In this document: piece by piece, positions 44,250 to 51,908 of the stretch
Position numbering within the stretch: the stretch's first letter is position 1
How the letters are laid out: each line of letters begins with the position of its first letter
Assembly (NCBI GenBank): GCA_964570285.1
Contig: CAZMXP010000015.1
Coordinates: 19,335-83,334, forward strand
From: CAZMXP01 sp964570285
GTDB lineage: Bacteria > Planctomycetota > PLA2
Direction of reading: 5' to 3'
DNA length: 64,000 nucleotides
Program-made: the position numbers and the translations under genes
Notes under the pieces: generated by a model
What the model was told of the DNA's origin: nothing
The model's database searches: none
Seen by the model: only the letters and a program-made list of their open reading frames with translations

Positions 44250-45487
44250 TCCGCCGTTTCGACGAGCTCGACCTGCGCGGCACGACGAAAGGCGCCCTGC
44301 GCCGCCTCGGGGTCTTCGAGCCGACCCCGGTGCAGGCGGAGGCGCTGCCGGTGCTGCTCTCGGGGCGCGACGCGGTCGTGCAGGCCCCCACCGGCTCGGG
44401 GAAGACCCTCGCCTACGTCATCCCCGCGGCCGAGCTGGTCGACACCGGCGAGCAGGCCCTGCAGGTGCTCGTGCTCGTGCCCACGCGCGAACTCGCCGCG
44501 CAGGTCGGCGAGGTGATGGACGCCGTCGCGGGACCGAGGCGCGCCCGCTCGCTGGTGCTCGCCGGGGGGCGCGAGGTCGCGGGCCAGCTCGAGGCGCTCC
44601 GCCAGCGCGTCCACATCGCCGTCGGGACCCCCGGGCGCGTCCGCGACCTGCTCGACCGCCACGCGCTGCGGCTCGACGCCCTCGCCCTCCTCGTGCTCGA
44701 CGAGGCGGACCGGATGCTCGACCTCGGGTTCGGGGAGGACGTGCTCGCGATCGCGGAACGGGCGAAGGCCGACCGGCAGGGCGCGCTCTTCTCCGCGACG
44801 ATCGGCGACCCCGTCTTCCTCGCGGCGAAGGCCTGCCTGCGCGACCCGGTGCGCATCACGATCGACGCGCCGCCGCCGGAGGAGGCGGCGATCAAGCACG
44901 TCGCGTACGACGTGGCCGACAAGATCGACGCGCTCGTCGCGCTGCTGGAGGGGCGCGGGGAGGGAAGCGCGATCGTCTTCGGCCGCACGCGCCACGGCGT
45001 CGCCCGCCTCGCGCGCCAGCTCGAGCGGCTCGGCCACGGTGTCGCGCTGCTCAAGGGCAAGAGCGCGCAGCAGGAGCGCGACGACGCGATGGAATCCTTC
45101 CGCGCGGGCAGGATCCGCGTGCTGCTCGCCACCAACCTCGCCGCGCGCGGCATCGACGTCGCCCATGTCGATCTGGTCGTCAACTACGAACTGCCCGAGA
45201 GCGCCGACCTGCTCGTGCACCGGATCGGCCGGACGGGGCGCATGGGGCGCCCCGGCCGCGCGGTCACGCTGCTCGGACCCGCCGACGCGGAGGCGTGGGA
45301 GAGGATCGCGGCGCACCTCGCCTACCCCGTCGAGCGTCGCGCGTGGACCACCCCCCCGGCCCCCCGGAGAACGCCCAAGGGCGGTTGGCGCGTCCCCTGC
45401 GCGAGCTGCGGCGCCGAGGCCCACGTGCCCTTCGAGCCCGACGGCGTGCGCCCCGTCTACTGCCCCGCCTGCTTCGCGGCGCGTTAG
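44246..45487 (+). CDS. DEAD-box RNA helicase with C-terminal zinc-ribbon
   Basis: About 413 residues; GTG start overlapping the previous stop. All main helicase motifs are visible: PTPVQAEAL (Q motif), APTGSGKT (I), PTRELAAQ (Ia), TPGR (Ib), VLDEADRM (II), FSATIG (III), TNLAARGID (V) and HRIGRTGRMG (VI). The tail has CASCGAEAHVPFEPDG and PVYCPACF, a four-cysteine ribbon often found in Planctomycetota and related phyla. It probably unwinds RNA in ribosome assembly or decay. Its stop codon lies at the edge of a hairpin repeat. Confidence 0.9.
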   Translation: MIRRFDELDLRGTTKGALRRLGVFEPTPVQAEALPVLLSGRDAVVQAPTGSGKTLAYVIPAAELVDTGEQALQVLVLVPTRELAAQVGEVMDAVAGPRRARSLVLAGGREVAGQLEALRQRVHIAVGTPGRVRDLLDRHALRLDALALLVLDEADRMLDLGFGEDVLAIAERAKADRQGALFSATIGDPVFLAAKACLRDPVRITIDAPPPEEAAIKHVAYDVADKIDALVALLEGRGEGSAIVFGRTRHGVARLARQLERLGHGVALLKGKSAQQERDDAMESFRAGRIRVLLATNLAARGIDVAHVDLVVNYELPESADLLVHRIGRTGRMGRPGRAVTLLGPADAEAWERIAAHLAYPVERRAWTTPPAPRRTPKGGWRVPCASCGAEAHVPFEPDGVRPVYCPACFAAR

Positions 45488-45518
45488 GAGTTTGTCCGAC
45501 GAATAGTCGGACAAACTC
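45488..45518. terminator. Hairpin repeat GAGTTTGTCCGAC type between convergent genes
   Basis: Perfect 13-base arms GAGTTTGTCCGAC and GTCGGACAAACTC with a 5-base loop. It joins the stop codons of the DEAD-box gene (45487) and the MetE-like gene (45517-45519), a place for a two-way terminator. The sequence is shared with the repeats at 28941-28967 and 29604-29666, so it is also a dispersed element. Confidence 0.65.
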
Positions 45519-46644
45519 AGAGCAGCGCCTTCGCGCGGGTCATCGCGGCGAGCTTCCTCGCGGCGACCTGCGCCGTGTTGACGGGGCGGTCGCTGAAGGT
45601 GCCGAAGCCGCAGTCGGGGTTGAGCGAGAGGCGCTCCTCGCCGATCACGGCGGCGGCGGCGCGCACGCGGGCGGCGATCTCCTCCGGCGTCTCGACTTCG
45701 GGGGTGCGGGGGTTCACGCAGCCGAGGCCGACGCCGGCGCCGCCGGGCAGCTCGGCCAGCGTCTCGAGCCTGCCCGCGCGAGGCGTCGCGTACTCGAGCA
45801 CGAACTGGTCGACGCGCATGCGGCTCAGCTGCGGGATCAGCGCGTCGTAGGGGCCCGCGAGCAGCACGCTCTCGTCCTGGCTCCAGTTGCCGCGGCAGAT
45901 GTGGATCGCGCGCACCGGGCCCGAGACGCCGTCGAAGACGCGGTTGACCAGATCGACGGCGAAGGCGAGCTCCTTCTCCGGCGAGGCGGCGGCGGCGAGC
46001 GCGCCGCACATGAAGGTGTGCGTCGCCGACTTGCCCGCGAACGCGAGCTCGCTCAGCACCGGCTCGTCGAGCTGGACCACGTCGCATCCCTCGGCCGCGA
46101 GCGCGAGCACCTCGTCGCGCAGGAGCCTCACGATGTCGTCGGCGAGCAGCTCGCGGGTCGGGTAGGCGGCGCCGCTGAGCGACTTGACCCACGCGGAGCG
46201 GCTCAGCAGGTAGGGGCCCGGCAGCGCGACCTTCACGCGGCGCCGCGTGTGGGCGCGCAGGAAGCGGAAATCGTCGAGGGCGAGCGGGCGCCGCACCGAG
46301 AGTTTGCCCGTGACGGTCGCGTTGCGGATCGCGAAGGCGGGCACGTCGAGCGCGTCGAGGATCGTCTCGAAGCCCGCCTTGTCCTCGACATGGTCGAGCA
46401 GGTCGGCCATGCTCATCAGGTCCATGCCGTGGAGGCGGTCGCTGACGAAGGAGCAGAAGTTGTCGCGGCGCTGCTCGCCGTCGGCGACGATGTCGACGCC
46501 CGCGTCCTCCTGGTATTTGATCGCGAGCAGCGTCGCCTCGTCCTCGAGCGACGCGAGATCCTTCGCGCCCCTCTTCCTCGCCGCGAGCAGCCACGCGGGG
46601 CGCGGCCAGCTCCCGACGACGCTGACGGGCAGGCGGCCGCTCAC
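45517..46644 (-). CDS. Core MetE-type methionine synthase (C-terminal catalytic domain only)
   Basis: About 375 residues, half the length of classical MetE and lacking its N-terminal domain. The (beta-alpha)8 barrel features are present: GSWPRP at the start, HICRGNW and LNPDCGFGT holding the zinc-binding His and Cys residues, VLEYATPRAG for the glutamate ligand, and GLGCVNPRTPEVET. Short MetE homologues of this kind transfer methyl groups from corrinoid proteins or other donors rather than methyltetrahydrofolate polyglutamate. GTG start, overlapping the stop of the TusA-OsmC gene (GTGA). It is the last gene of a sulfur-relay-like operon. Confidence 0.8.
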   Translation of the reverse strand: MSGRLPVSVVGSWPRPAWLLAARKRGAKDLASLEDEATLLAIKYQEDAGVDIVADGEQRRDNFCSFVSDRLHGMDLMSMADLLDHVEDKAGFETILDALDVPAFAIRNATVTGKLSVRRPLALDDFRFLRAHTRRRVKVALPGPYLLSRSAWVKSLSGAAYPTRELLADDIVRLLRDEVLALAAEGCDVVQLDEPVLSELAFAGKSATHTFMCGALAAAASPEKELAFAVDLVNRVFDGVSGPVRAIHICRGNWSQDESVLLAGPYDALIPQLSRMRVDQFVLEYATPRAGRLETLAELPGGAGVGLGCVNPRTPEVETPEEIAARVRAAAAVIGEERLSLNPDCGFGTFSDRPVNTAQVAARKLAAMTRAKALL

Positions 46645-47369
46645 GCGCGCCTCATCTCGACGCGCACCGGCACGGCGCGCACGAGCGACCGCGCGACGGG
46701 GGAGCGCATCACCGTCTCGTCCCAGAGCGCGCCCAGCAGGGCGTCATCCTCCGCGTCGCAGTCCACGAAGAGCCTGCCCTCGACCGCGTCGATCCCCGGA
46801 TCCCCTTCCGAATCCACGCCCAGGAAGACGAGGATGTTGCCCGACTGGGCCTTGAGCGAGACCTCGAGGTGGCGGATCCCGATCCCCCGCTGCGACGCGC
46901 GCCACGCGAAGCCGACGGCGAGGCAGCCCGCTAGCGAGGAGAGCAGGTACTCGATCGCGGAGGGCGCCTTGTCCTCGGTGTCGAAGCTGGCCGGCTGCCC
47001 CACCGGGAAGGAGTGGTTGCGGACGAACGCGTCCGCGACCATGCCCTCGCGCAGGCGCACGCGGGTGCGCCAGGTGTAGCGGCGCGCCTGCTCCAGGTCG
47101 GTCGCGAGCAGCGCGTCCTCGTGCTTCTTGCGGATGAAGTAGGAGGTGCTGCTCCCCTCCCCCGCCGCGGTCTCGAAGAGGCTGTGGCCGACCATCCGGC
47201 ACCACGCGGGCAGGTCCTCGCGCACGCTCGACTCGCGGCTGCGCACCTCCAGCACGCCGCCCGGCGCGAGCGGCGCCATCGCGTTGCGGATGATCAGCAG
47301 CAGCCCGCTGCCGCAGTCGAGGTCGCCGCCGTCGCAGACGGCATCGGAGGTCGGGGCCACGTCACCCAT
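46641..47369 (-). CDS. TusA-like/OsmC fusion protein
   Basis: About 242 residues. Residues 1-80 resemble the TusA/SirA fold (CGSGLLLIIRNAMAPLAPGGVLEVRSR and AWCRMVGHSLFE), with the family cysteine in DCGSGL. The rest is an OsmC-like domain (PVGQPASFDTEDKAPSAIEYLLSSLAGCLAVGFAWRASQRGI), a fold used for thiol-dependent peroxide reduction; one conserved cysteine is in LAGCLAV. The ATG at 47369 shares its A with the stop of the DsrE gene (TGATG). Fusing a sulfur carrier to an OsmC domain suggests handling of persulfides. Role inferred. Confidence 0.75.
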   Translation of the reverse strand: MGDVAPTSDAVCDGGDLDCGSGLLLIIRNAMAPLAPGGVLEVRSRESSVREDLPAWCRMVGHSLFETAAGEGSSTSYFIRKKHEDALLATDLEQARRYTWRTRVRLREGMVADAFVRNHSFPVGQPASFDTEDKAPSAIEYLLSSLAGCLAVGFAWRASQRGIGIRHLEVSLKAQSGNILVFLGVDSEGDPGIDAVEGRLFVDCDAEDDALLGALWDETVMRSPVARSLVRAVPVRVEMRRA

Positions 47370-47731
47370 CAATAGCTGACGGAGGGCGTGCCGTCCCCGA
47401 GGAACTCGACGAGCTTCGCGCCGCCGACGACCGTCGCGCCCCCGATCAGCTTGCCCTCGTCGAGGCCGCGCTTCTTGAAGCAGGGGGAGCAGACCCAGAT
47501 CTTGCCGCCCGCCTTCACGAAGTCGTCCATCAGCTCCCGCAGCGGCTTGAACCCCTCCTCGTGCACGCCGTCGGCGTAGCCCTTCTGCGAGAGGCGCACC
47601 GCCTCGATGCTCGTGAAGACGAGGGTCTCCTTGTCGGAGGCGACGGCGGCGTTCGCCACCACGAAGGCGACCGTCGCCCGGTCGGTGTCGTCCTTCGCGC
47701 GCGTGAGGCTGATGCAGAACTTCTTGGCCAT
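47369..47731 (-). CDS. DsrE family protein
   Basis: 120 residues. KKFCISLTRAKDDTDRATVAFVVANAAVASDKETLVFTS matches the DsrE/DsrF-like fold, and the conserved cysteine sits in WVCSPCFKKRGLDE, followed by GGATVVGG. DsrE-type proteins carry sulfur as a persulfide on cysteine and exchange it with TusA proteins. Here TusA-like genes lie on both sides, and the stop overlaps the TusA-OsmC start. Confidence 0.85.
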   Translation of the reverse strand: MAKKFCISLTRAKDDTDRATVAFVVANAAVASDKETLVFTSIEAVRLSQKGYADGVHEEGFKPLRELMDDFVKAGGKIWVCSPCFKKRGLDEGKLIGGATVVGGAKLVEFLGDGTPSVSY

Positions 47732-47732
47732 G

Positions 47733-48239
47733 TCAGGTCTCCTCTTTCCTGCGGATCCAGTAGAGCGGGTGTTTCGACTCGATGAGCGCGTGGCCGGTCA
47801 TGCCGCACCACGCGGGAAGGTCCTCCGGTGCGCCCGGGTCGGTCGCCCGCACCCGCAGCACGTCCCCGGGCGCCATCGCGCGCAGCCGCAGGCGCAGTTC
47901 GAGCACGAGGTCGCCGCACCCCATGTCCCCCGCGTCCCAGTCCGCGTCCTGTTGTTGCATGCGAGGCCCTCCGCGCGCGTCCGCCCACTCCCAGCCCGCA
48001 CGATAGCACGGCCGGTGGCGGATGTAGTCCCGCACGTGGGCGAGGAGGACGCCCTTCGGCCTGCCGAGGTCGGCGGCGAGGCAGTCGCTGCAGCGCGGCG
48101 CGCTCTTGTAGCCGAGCGCGTGGCAGATCACCATCCCGTGGCCGGTGACGGGAGCGGGGCAGGAGGCGCACGTCGTCTCGCCGGCCGCGTCGAGCCAGGC
48201 GAGCAGCGCCACCGTCCGGTCCCGCTCCCGCGCGTCCAC
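47733..48239 (-). CDS. TusA-like sulfur carrier with Cys-rich N-terminal domain
   Basis: About 168 residues from a GTG. The N-terminal part has CASCPAPV, VICHALG and PRCSDCLA, cysteines that could bind zinc or an iron-sulfur cluster. The C-terminal 75 residues are TusA-like (MGCGDLVLELRLRLRAMAPGDVLRVRATD, AWCGMTGHALIE), with the key cysteine in GCGD. It is 4 bases downstream of the transglutaminase gene and one base upstream of the DsrE gene. Likely a sulfur relay partner of DsrE. Confidence 0.72.
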   Translation of the reverse strand: MDARERDRTVALLAWLDAAGETTCASCPAPVTGHGMVICHALGYKSAPRCSDCLAADLGRPKGVLLAHVRDYIRHRPCYRAGWEWADARGGPRMQQQDADWDAGDMGCGDLVLELRLRLRAMAPGDVLRVRATDPGAPEDLPAWCGMTGHALIESKHPLYWIRRKEET

Positions 48240-48243
48240 GCGG

Positions 48244-49308
48244 CTACCGCACGTCCCGGAAGGTGAGCTTGCGCTCGTAGTCGGCGCTCGGCTTGCCGTC
48301 GATCTCGACGTAGGCCTTCGCCATCATGTTGACGGGGCCGCCCGCCTGCTTCGGTTCCATCGTCAGGTCCCTCCCGCGCGACCAGGTCACGCGCCGGGGC
48401 TCGAGGTTCGCGAAGTAGTAGGAGACCATCGCCTCGTCGGGGCCCCGGTAGCCGTCGGCCGTCGTCAGCCGGATCTTCGGCTCGTTCTTCTCGTTGAGCG
48501 TCACGCCCTTCACGTAGATGTCGGCCACGGCGACATCGAGCGGGATCCAGCCGATGCCCGGCGCGTGGAACTCGATCCAGCAGTGGTAGCTCTGGTCCTG
48601 GTCGGCGCCGTCGAGCGGCCCCTTGAAGAAGGAGCCGTAGATCATCCGCGTGGGCAGGTTCGCCGCGCGGGCGATCGCCGCGTAGAGCGAGTGGAAATCG
48701 GTGCAGTTGCCTGTGCCGCTGTCCATGCAGTAGGTCGAACTGCCGACGGGCGACGCCTTCAGGTGGTCGGGGTCCTTGACCCAGTACTCGATGTGGTCGA
48801 GCACCCAGTCGTAGATGAGGCGCCCCTTCACGACGGGGTTCTGCTCGTGGCCGCAGATCTCCTTCGCCAGCGCGTGCATGCGGTCGTCGATGACGATGTG
48901 CGCGTTGGGCGCGAGGTACTTCGCCATGTCGCGGAGTTCCGCCGCCGTGTGCGGGCGCGTCTTCGCGGGGTCGGCGTTCACGCGCACCTCGCGGCGCGTC
49001 ACCGCGCACGTGTTGACCACCTCCACCTTGCCGGGCCTGGGGTTCGCGATCTCGAGGTAGATGTAGCTGTTGCCCTCGCTGTCCTTCACGCGGCGCCACT
49101 GGTGCGCGCTGTCCACCTTGAATCCGGCCACCTGCTGGTCCTTGTCCCAGCCCTGCGGCTCGACGAACCAGATCCGGACCTGCTTCGCCCCCTCGGGGAC
49201 GTTCACGGCGAGCTGGTGGCGCATGTCGAAGCTCGCCTCCACCCCCTTCGGCGCGGTCGTCGCGCACGCCGCCCACGCGGCCACGGCCAACAGTGCAATT
49301 CGATTCAC
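48244..49308 (-). CDS. Transglutaminase-like lipoprotein
   Basis: About 354 residues. GTG 49308 has GGAGGAG seven bases upstream. A signal peptide with lipobox-like WAAC ends at residue about 13. The transglutaminase-like triad is visible: Cys in GTGNCTDFHSLYAAIARAANLPTR, His in SYHCWIEFH and Asp in WIPLDVAVAD. Such domains act as peptidases or amide-cleaving enzymes outside the cytoplasm. It is the first gene of the five-gene operon with the sulfur-relay proteins and has a clear promoter at 49377-49405. Confidence 0.85.
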   Translation of the reverse strand: MNRIALLAVAAWAACATTAPKGVEASFDMRHQLAVNVPEGAKQVRIWFVEPQGWDKDQQVAGFKVDSAHQWRRVKDSEGNSYIYLEIANPRPGKVEVVNTCAVTRREVRVNADPAKTRPHTAAELRDMAKYLAPNAHIVIDDRMHALAKEICGHEQNPVVKGRLIYDWVLDHIEYWVKDPDHLKASPVGSSTYCMDSGTGNCTDFHSLYAAIARAANLPTRMIYGSFFKGPLDGADQDQSYHCWIEFHAPGIGWIPLDVAVADIYVKGVTLNEKNEPKIRLTTADGYRGPDEAMVSYYFANLEPRRVTWSRGRDLTMEPKQAGGPVNMMAKAYVEIDGKPSADYERKLTFRDVR

Positions 49309-49376
49309 GGGCGCTCCTCCCAACCGAAGCTCGTACGGCAATCCATCGGCGTTACCGATTCTCAAGTTCGGCATAG

Positions 49377-49405
49377 TAGATATACCACGCCCGGCGCGGG
49401 ATCAA
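49377..49405 (-). promoter_or_regulatory. Sigma-70-type promoter for the transglutaminase/sulfur-relay operon
   Basis: On the reverse strand TTGATC (49405-49400), a 17-base spacer and TATCTA (49382-49377), about 68 bases before the GTG start at 49308. An AT-rich patch in otherwise GC-rich DNA, correctly oriented. Confidence 0.6.
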
Positions 49406-49415
49406 GGCCCGCGCG

Positions 49416-50234
49416 CTACCAGAGCCACTGCTTGAGGCAGAAGGCGCTGCCGCCCGACTTGAGGAACTCGCCCGTGTCGACCGGCCTCACGTCGTACCCC
49501 GCCGCGGCGAGCTGGCGCGCCGTCGCCGTCGCGCGACGGTCGAGGATCACGATCCGCCCCCCGACCGCGACCGCGTTGCACGCGAAGGGCTCCGCCGTCT
49601 CGACGAGCCGCCGGAAGTGGCGCCGCAGGAGCTCGCGCCCCTCGTCGTCGAACGCCTCCATCGCCACCAGCGCCGTCCGCGCGTCGAGGGGGCAGAGGCA
49701 GGTGTCGAGATGGTAGTAGCGCTCGTCCACGAGACGCAGCGCCACCACCTCCGCGCCGAAGGTGCGCGCGACCGTCTCCCGCGCCGCGCGCTCGCTGCGA
49801 AACCCGTAGCCCATGAAGATGCGGCGCGCGCCGGGGTGCCAGATCGCGTCCCCCGACCCCTCGAACATCGCCGCCGATGGGGCGACGCGCCAGCCGCGGG
49901 AAGAAAACCACTCCCGGAAGAAGGGCACCTCCCGCTGGCGGGAGGGATGGCGCATCCGCGACAGCAGGCAGGTGCGTTCGCCCGCGGCATCGAGGCCCGT
50001 GAAGGTCTGGTTGGCGGCGAAGACCATGTCCTCGAGGCCCGGCTGCGCCGCGATGCGCTCGACGGAGAGCCCGCACCCCTCGAACGCGCGCACGAGATCG
50101 TCCCACTGCGCGCGCGCGAGCGCCCGGTCCACGGTGCCGGCGTGGGCGGCCATGTGCGGGTTCTTGACATCGACGACGTCGAAGTGGTCCGGCGGGCAGA
50201 CGAGCACGCCGGAAGGGGGGGGGTCCGGGGGCAC
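49416..50234 (-). CDS. Dimethylargininase/arginine deiminase-family hydrolase
   Basis: About 272 residues. Conserved guanidino-modifying enzyme motifs appear in order: VLVCPPDHFDVVDVKNPHM, GLEDMVFAANQ, FEGSGDA, YYHLDTCLCPL and FLKSGGSAFCL, the last holding the catalytic cysteine, with His in YHLD. Members act on arginine, methylarginines or related amidines; the exact substrate is not clear. GTG start; the first codons (PPDPPPSG) are encoded by a G-tract motif and may not be conserved. Divergent from the nitroreductase gene across 34 bases. Confidence 0.83.
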   Translation of the reverse strand: MPPDPPPSGVLVCPPDHFDVVDVKNPHMAAHAGTVDRALARAQWDDLVRAFEGCGLSVERIAAQPGLEDMVFAANQTFTGLDAAGERTCLLSRMRHPSRQREVPFFREWFSSRGWRVAPSAAMFEGSGDAIWHPGARRIFMGYGFRSERAARETVARTFGAEVVALRLVDERYYHLDTCLCPLDARTALVAMEAFDDEGRELLRRHFRRLVETAEPFACNAVAVGGRIVILDRRATATARQLAAAGYDVRPVDTGEFLKSGGSAFCLKQWLW

Positions 50235-50268
50235 CGCCCCATTCTCGCCGATCGTCTACGCTTGGGGC

Positions 50269-50931
50269 ATGAGCGAGGCGCGGTTCGTCCCCCTGCCGGA
50301 GCGACACGATCCGGGCGTGGCCCCCGAGCGCGCCGCCGAGAGCTTCTTCGAGGTCATGCGGAAGCGGCGGACGGTGCGCATGTTCAGCGGCCGGCCGGTC
50401 TCGCGGGAGACCATCGAGTGGATCGTGCGCACCGCGGGCAGCGCGCCCTCCGGCGCGAACAAGCAGCCGTGGCGGTTCGTCTGCGTCGCCGACCCCGGGC
50501 TGAAGCGCGAGATCCGCGTCGCGGCCGAGGCCGAGGAGCGCGAGTTCTACGCCCGGCGCGCGAGCGCCCGGTGGCTGAAGGACCTCGAACCGCTCGGCAC
50601 CGATCCCGAAAAGGAGTTCCTCGAGGTCGCGCCGTGGCTGATCGCCGTCTTCCTGCTCTCGAAGGGCGACGACGGCTCGCAGGTCTACTACGCGACCGAG
50701 TCGGTCGGCCTCGCCGCGGGCTTCCTGCTCGCGGCGGCGCACCACGCGGGCCTCGCGACGCTGACGCACACGCCGAGCCCGATGGGGTTCCTCTCCAGGG
50801 TGCTGGAGCGTCCCGCCCACGAGCGCCCCTTCCTGCTCGTGCCGGTCGGCTACCCGGCGGAAGCGTGCACGGTCCCCGAGGCGGCGCTGCGGAAGAAGCC
50901 GCTGGACCAGATCATGGTGGTCCGCCCGTGA
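50269..50931 (+). CDS. Nitroreductase family protein
   Basis: About 220 residues. MRKRRTVRMFSGRPVSRETIEWIVRTAGSAPSGANKQPWRFVCV is the FMN-binding N-terminal signature of the nitroreductase fold, and SVGLAAGFLLAAAHHAGLATLTHTPSPMGFL matches its second half, closest to iodotyrosine deiodinase-like members. The substrate is unknown. A TACGCT -10-like element ends 6 bases before the ATG, so transcription may be leaderless. The stop overlaps the next gene by GTGA. Confidence 0.86.
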   Translation: MSEARFVPLPERHDPGVAPERAAESFFEVMRKRRTVRMFSGRPVSRETIEWIVRTAGSAPSGANKQPWRFVCVADPGLKREIRVAAEAEEREFYARRASARWLKDLEPLGTDPEKEFLEVAPWLIAVFLLSKGDDGSQVYYATESVGLAAGFLLAAAHHAGLATLTHTPSPMGFLSRVLERPAHERPFLLVPVGYPAEACTVPEAALRKKPLDQIMVVRP

Positions 50932-51623
50932 GGCGCTGGATCATGCGCCAGCGGTGGCACGACCTGCTCTTCTGCCACTGGCCCGTCGCCCCGGAACTGT
51001 TGCAACCGCTGGTCCCGGAGGGCCTTGAACTCGAGACGCGGGAGGGGAGCGCCTGGCTCGGCATCATCCCGTTCCGCATGAGCGGGATCCGGTTTCGCTA
51101 TCTCCCGCCGATCCCCGGCACGTCGGCGTTCCTCGAGATGAACGTGCGCACCTATGTCACCTGCAACGGCCTGCCCGGGGTCTGGTTCTTCAGCCTCGAT
51201 GCCGCGAACCGGCTCGCGGTGAAGGTAGCGCGCCTCTGGTTCCACCTCCCCTACTTCCACGCGCGCATGGAGTTGCGCGAGGAGGCGGGAAGCTTCCACT
51301 ACTTGAGCCTGCGGCAGGGGCGACTGCTGCGCGTGCGCTACCAGCCCGAGGGAGAGGTCCGCCTCGCCGAACCGGGATCCCTGAACGCATGGCTCACCGA
51401 ACGCTACCGGCTCTTCGCACGCAAACCGGACGGCACGATCCTCTGCGCGGAGGTCGAGCACGAACCGTGGCCGCTGCAACCCGCCTCCGCCGACATCGAG
51501 GAGAACTCGATGGCGCCTTGCCCCCTCCCCGCGGCCCCTCCCCTTCTTCACTTCGCACGCGACCTCGACGTCCGGGTGGCCGCCCCGGCTCCTCTCAAGG
51601 CGCATCGCACCGATGGTCGATAG
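50928..51623 (+). CDS. DUF2071 (YqjF-like) family protein
   Basis: About 231 residues. RQRWHDLLFCHWPVAPELLQPLVP, GIIPFRMSGIRFRYLPP, FLEMNVRTYV and GVWFFSLDAANRLAV are typical of DUF2071, a YqjF-like family in the acetoacetate decarboxylase fold with no settled function. I use GTG 50928, which overlaps the nitroreductase stop; ATG 50943 is an alternative. The C-terminal tail is Pro/Ala-rich and includes a C-tract motif. Confidence 0.82.
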   Translation: MRRWIMRQRWHDLLFCHWPVAPELLQPLVPEGLELETREGSAWLGIIPFRMSGIRFRYLPPIPGTSAFLEMNVRTYVTCNGLPGVWFFSLDAANRLAVKVARLWFHLPYFHARMELREEAGSFHYLSLRQGRLLRVRYQPEGEVRLAEPGSLNAWLTERYRLFARKPDGTILCAEVEHEPWPLQPASADIEENSMAPCPLPAAPPLLHFARDLDVRVAAPAPLKAHRTDGR

Positions 51624-51644
51624 CCCCACCGAAGGGGAACGAAG

Positions 51645-51908
51645 GTGCGGAACCACGCGAAACGGTTCCGGGTCCGTGTCGCGTGCGACGATCCGGGGAC
51701 CGAGCAACTCGCTTGCGATTGCCTCGCCCGGCTCGGGTTCGAGGTCGCCGTCGCGGGCGAGTTCGCGGGCCTCAAGATGGCCGAGGTCGAGCGGCGCGTC
51801 ATCCTGCAGGCGCTGCACGCCCATGGCGGCAACCGCGCCGCGACCGCGCGCGCGCTCGGCCTCTGCGAGAAGACGATCTACAACCGCATGAAGCGCTACC
51901 GCCTCTGA
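51645..51908 (+). CDS. Small Fis-type helix-turn-helix protein
   Basis: 87 residues from a GTG with AAGGGG upstream. The last 45 residues form a Fis-like DNA-binding domain (VERRVILQALHAHGGNRAATARALGLCEKTIYNRMKRY), as found at the C-terminus of NtrC-type activators but here without receiver or AAA+ domain. The N-terminal half (FRVRVACDDPGTEQLACDCLARLGFEV) is unassigned. It overlaps the 3' end of the permease gene on the other strand by 13 bases. Confidence 0.7.
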   Translation: MRNHAKRFRVRVACDDPGTEQLACDCLARLGFEVAVAGEFAGLKMAEVERRVILQALHAHGGNRAATARALGLCEKTIYNRMKRYRL

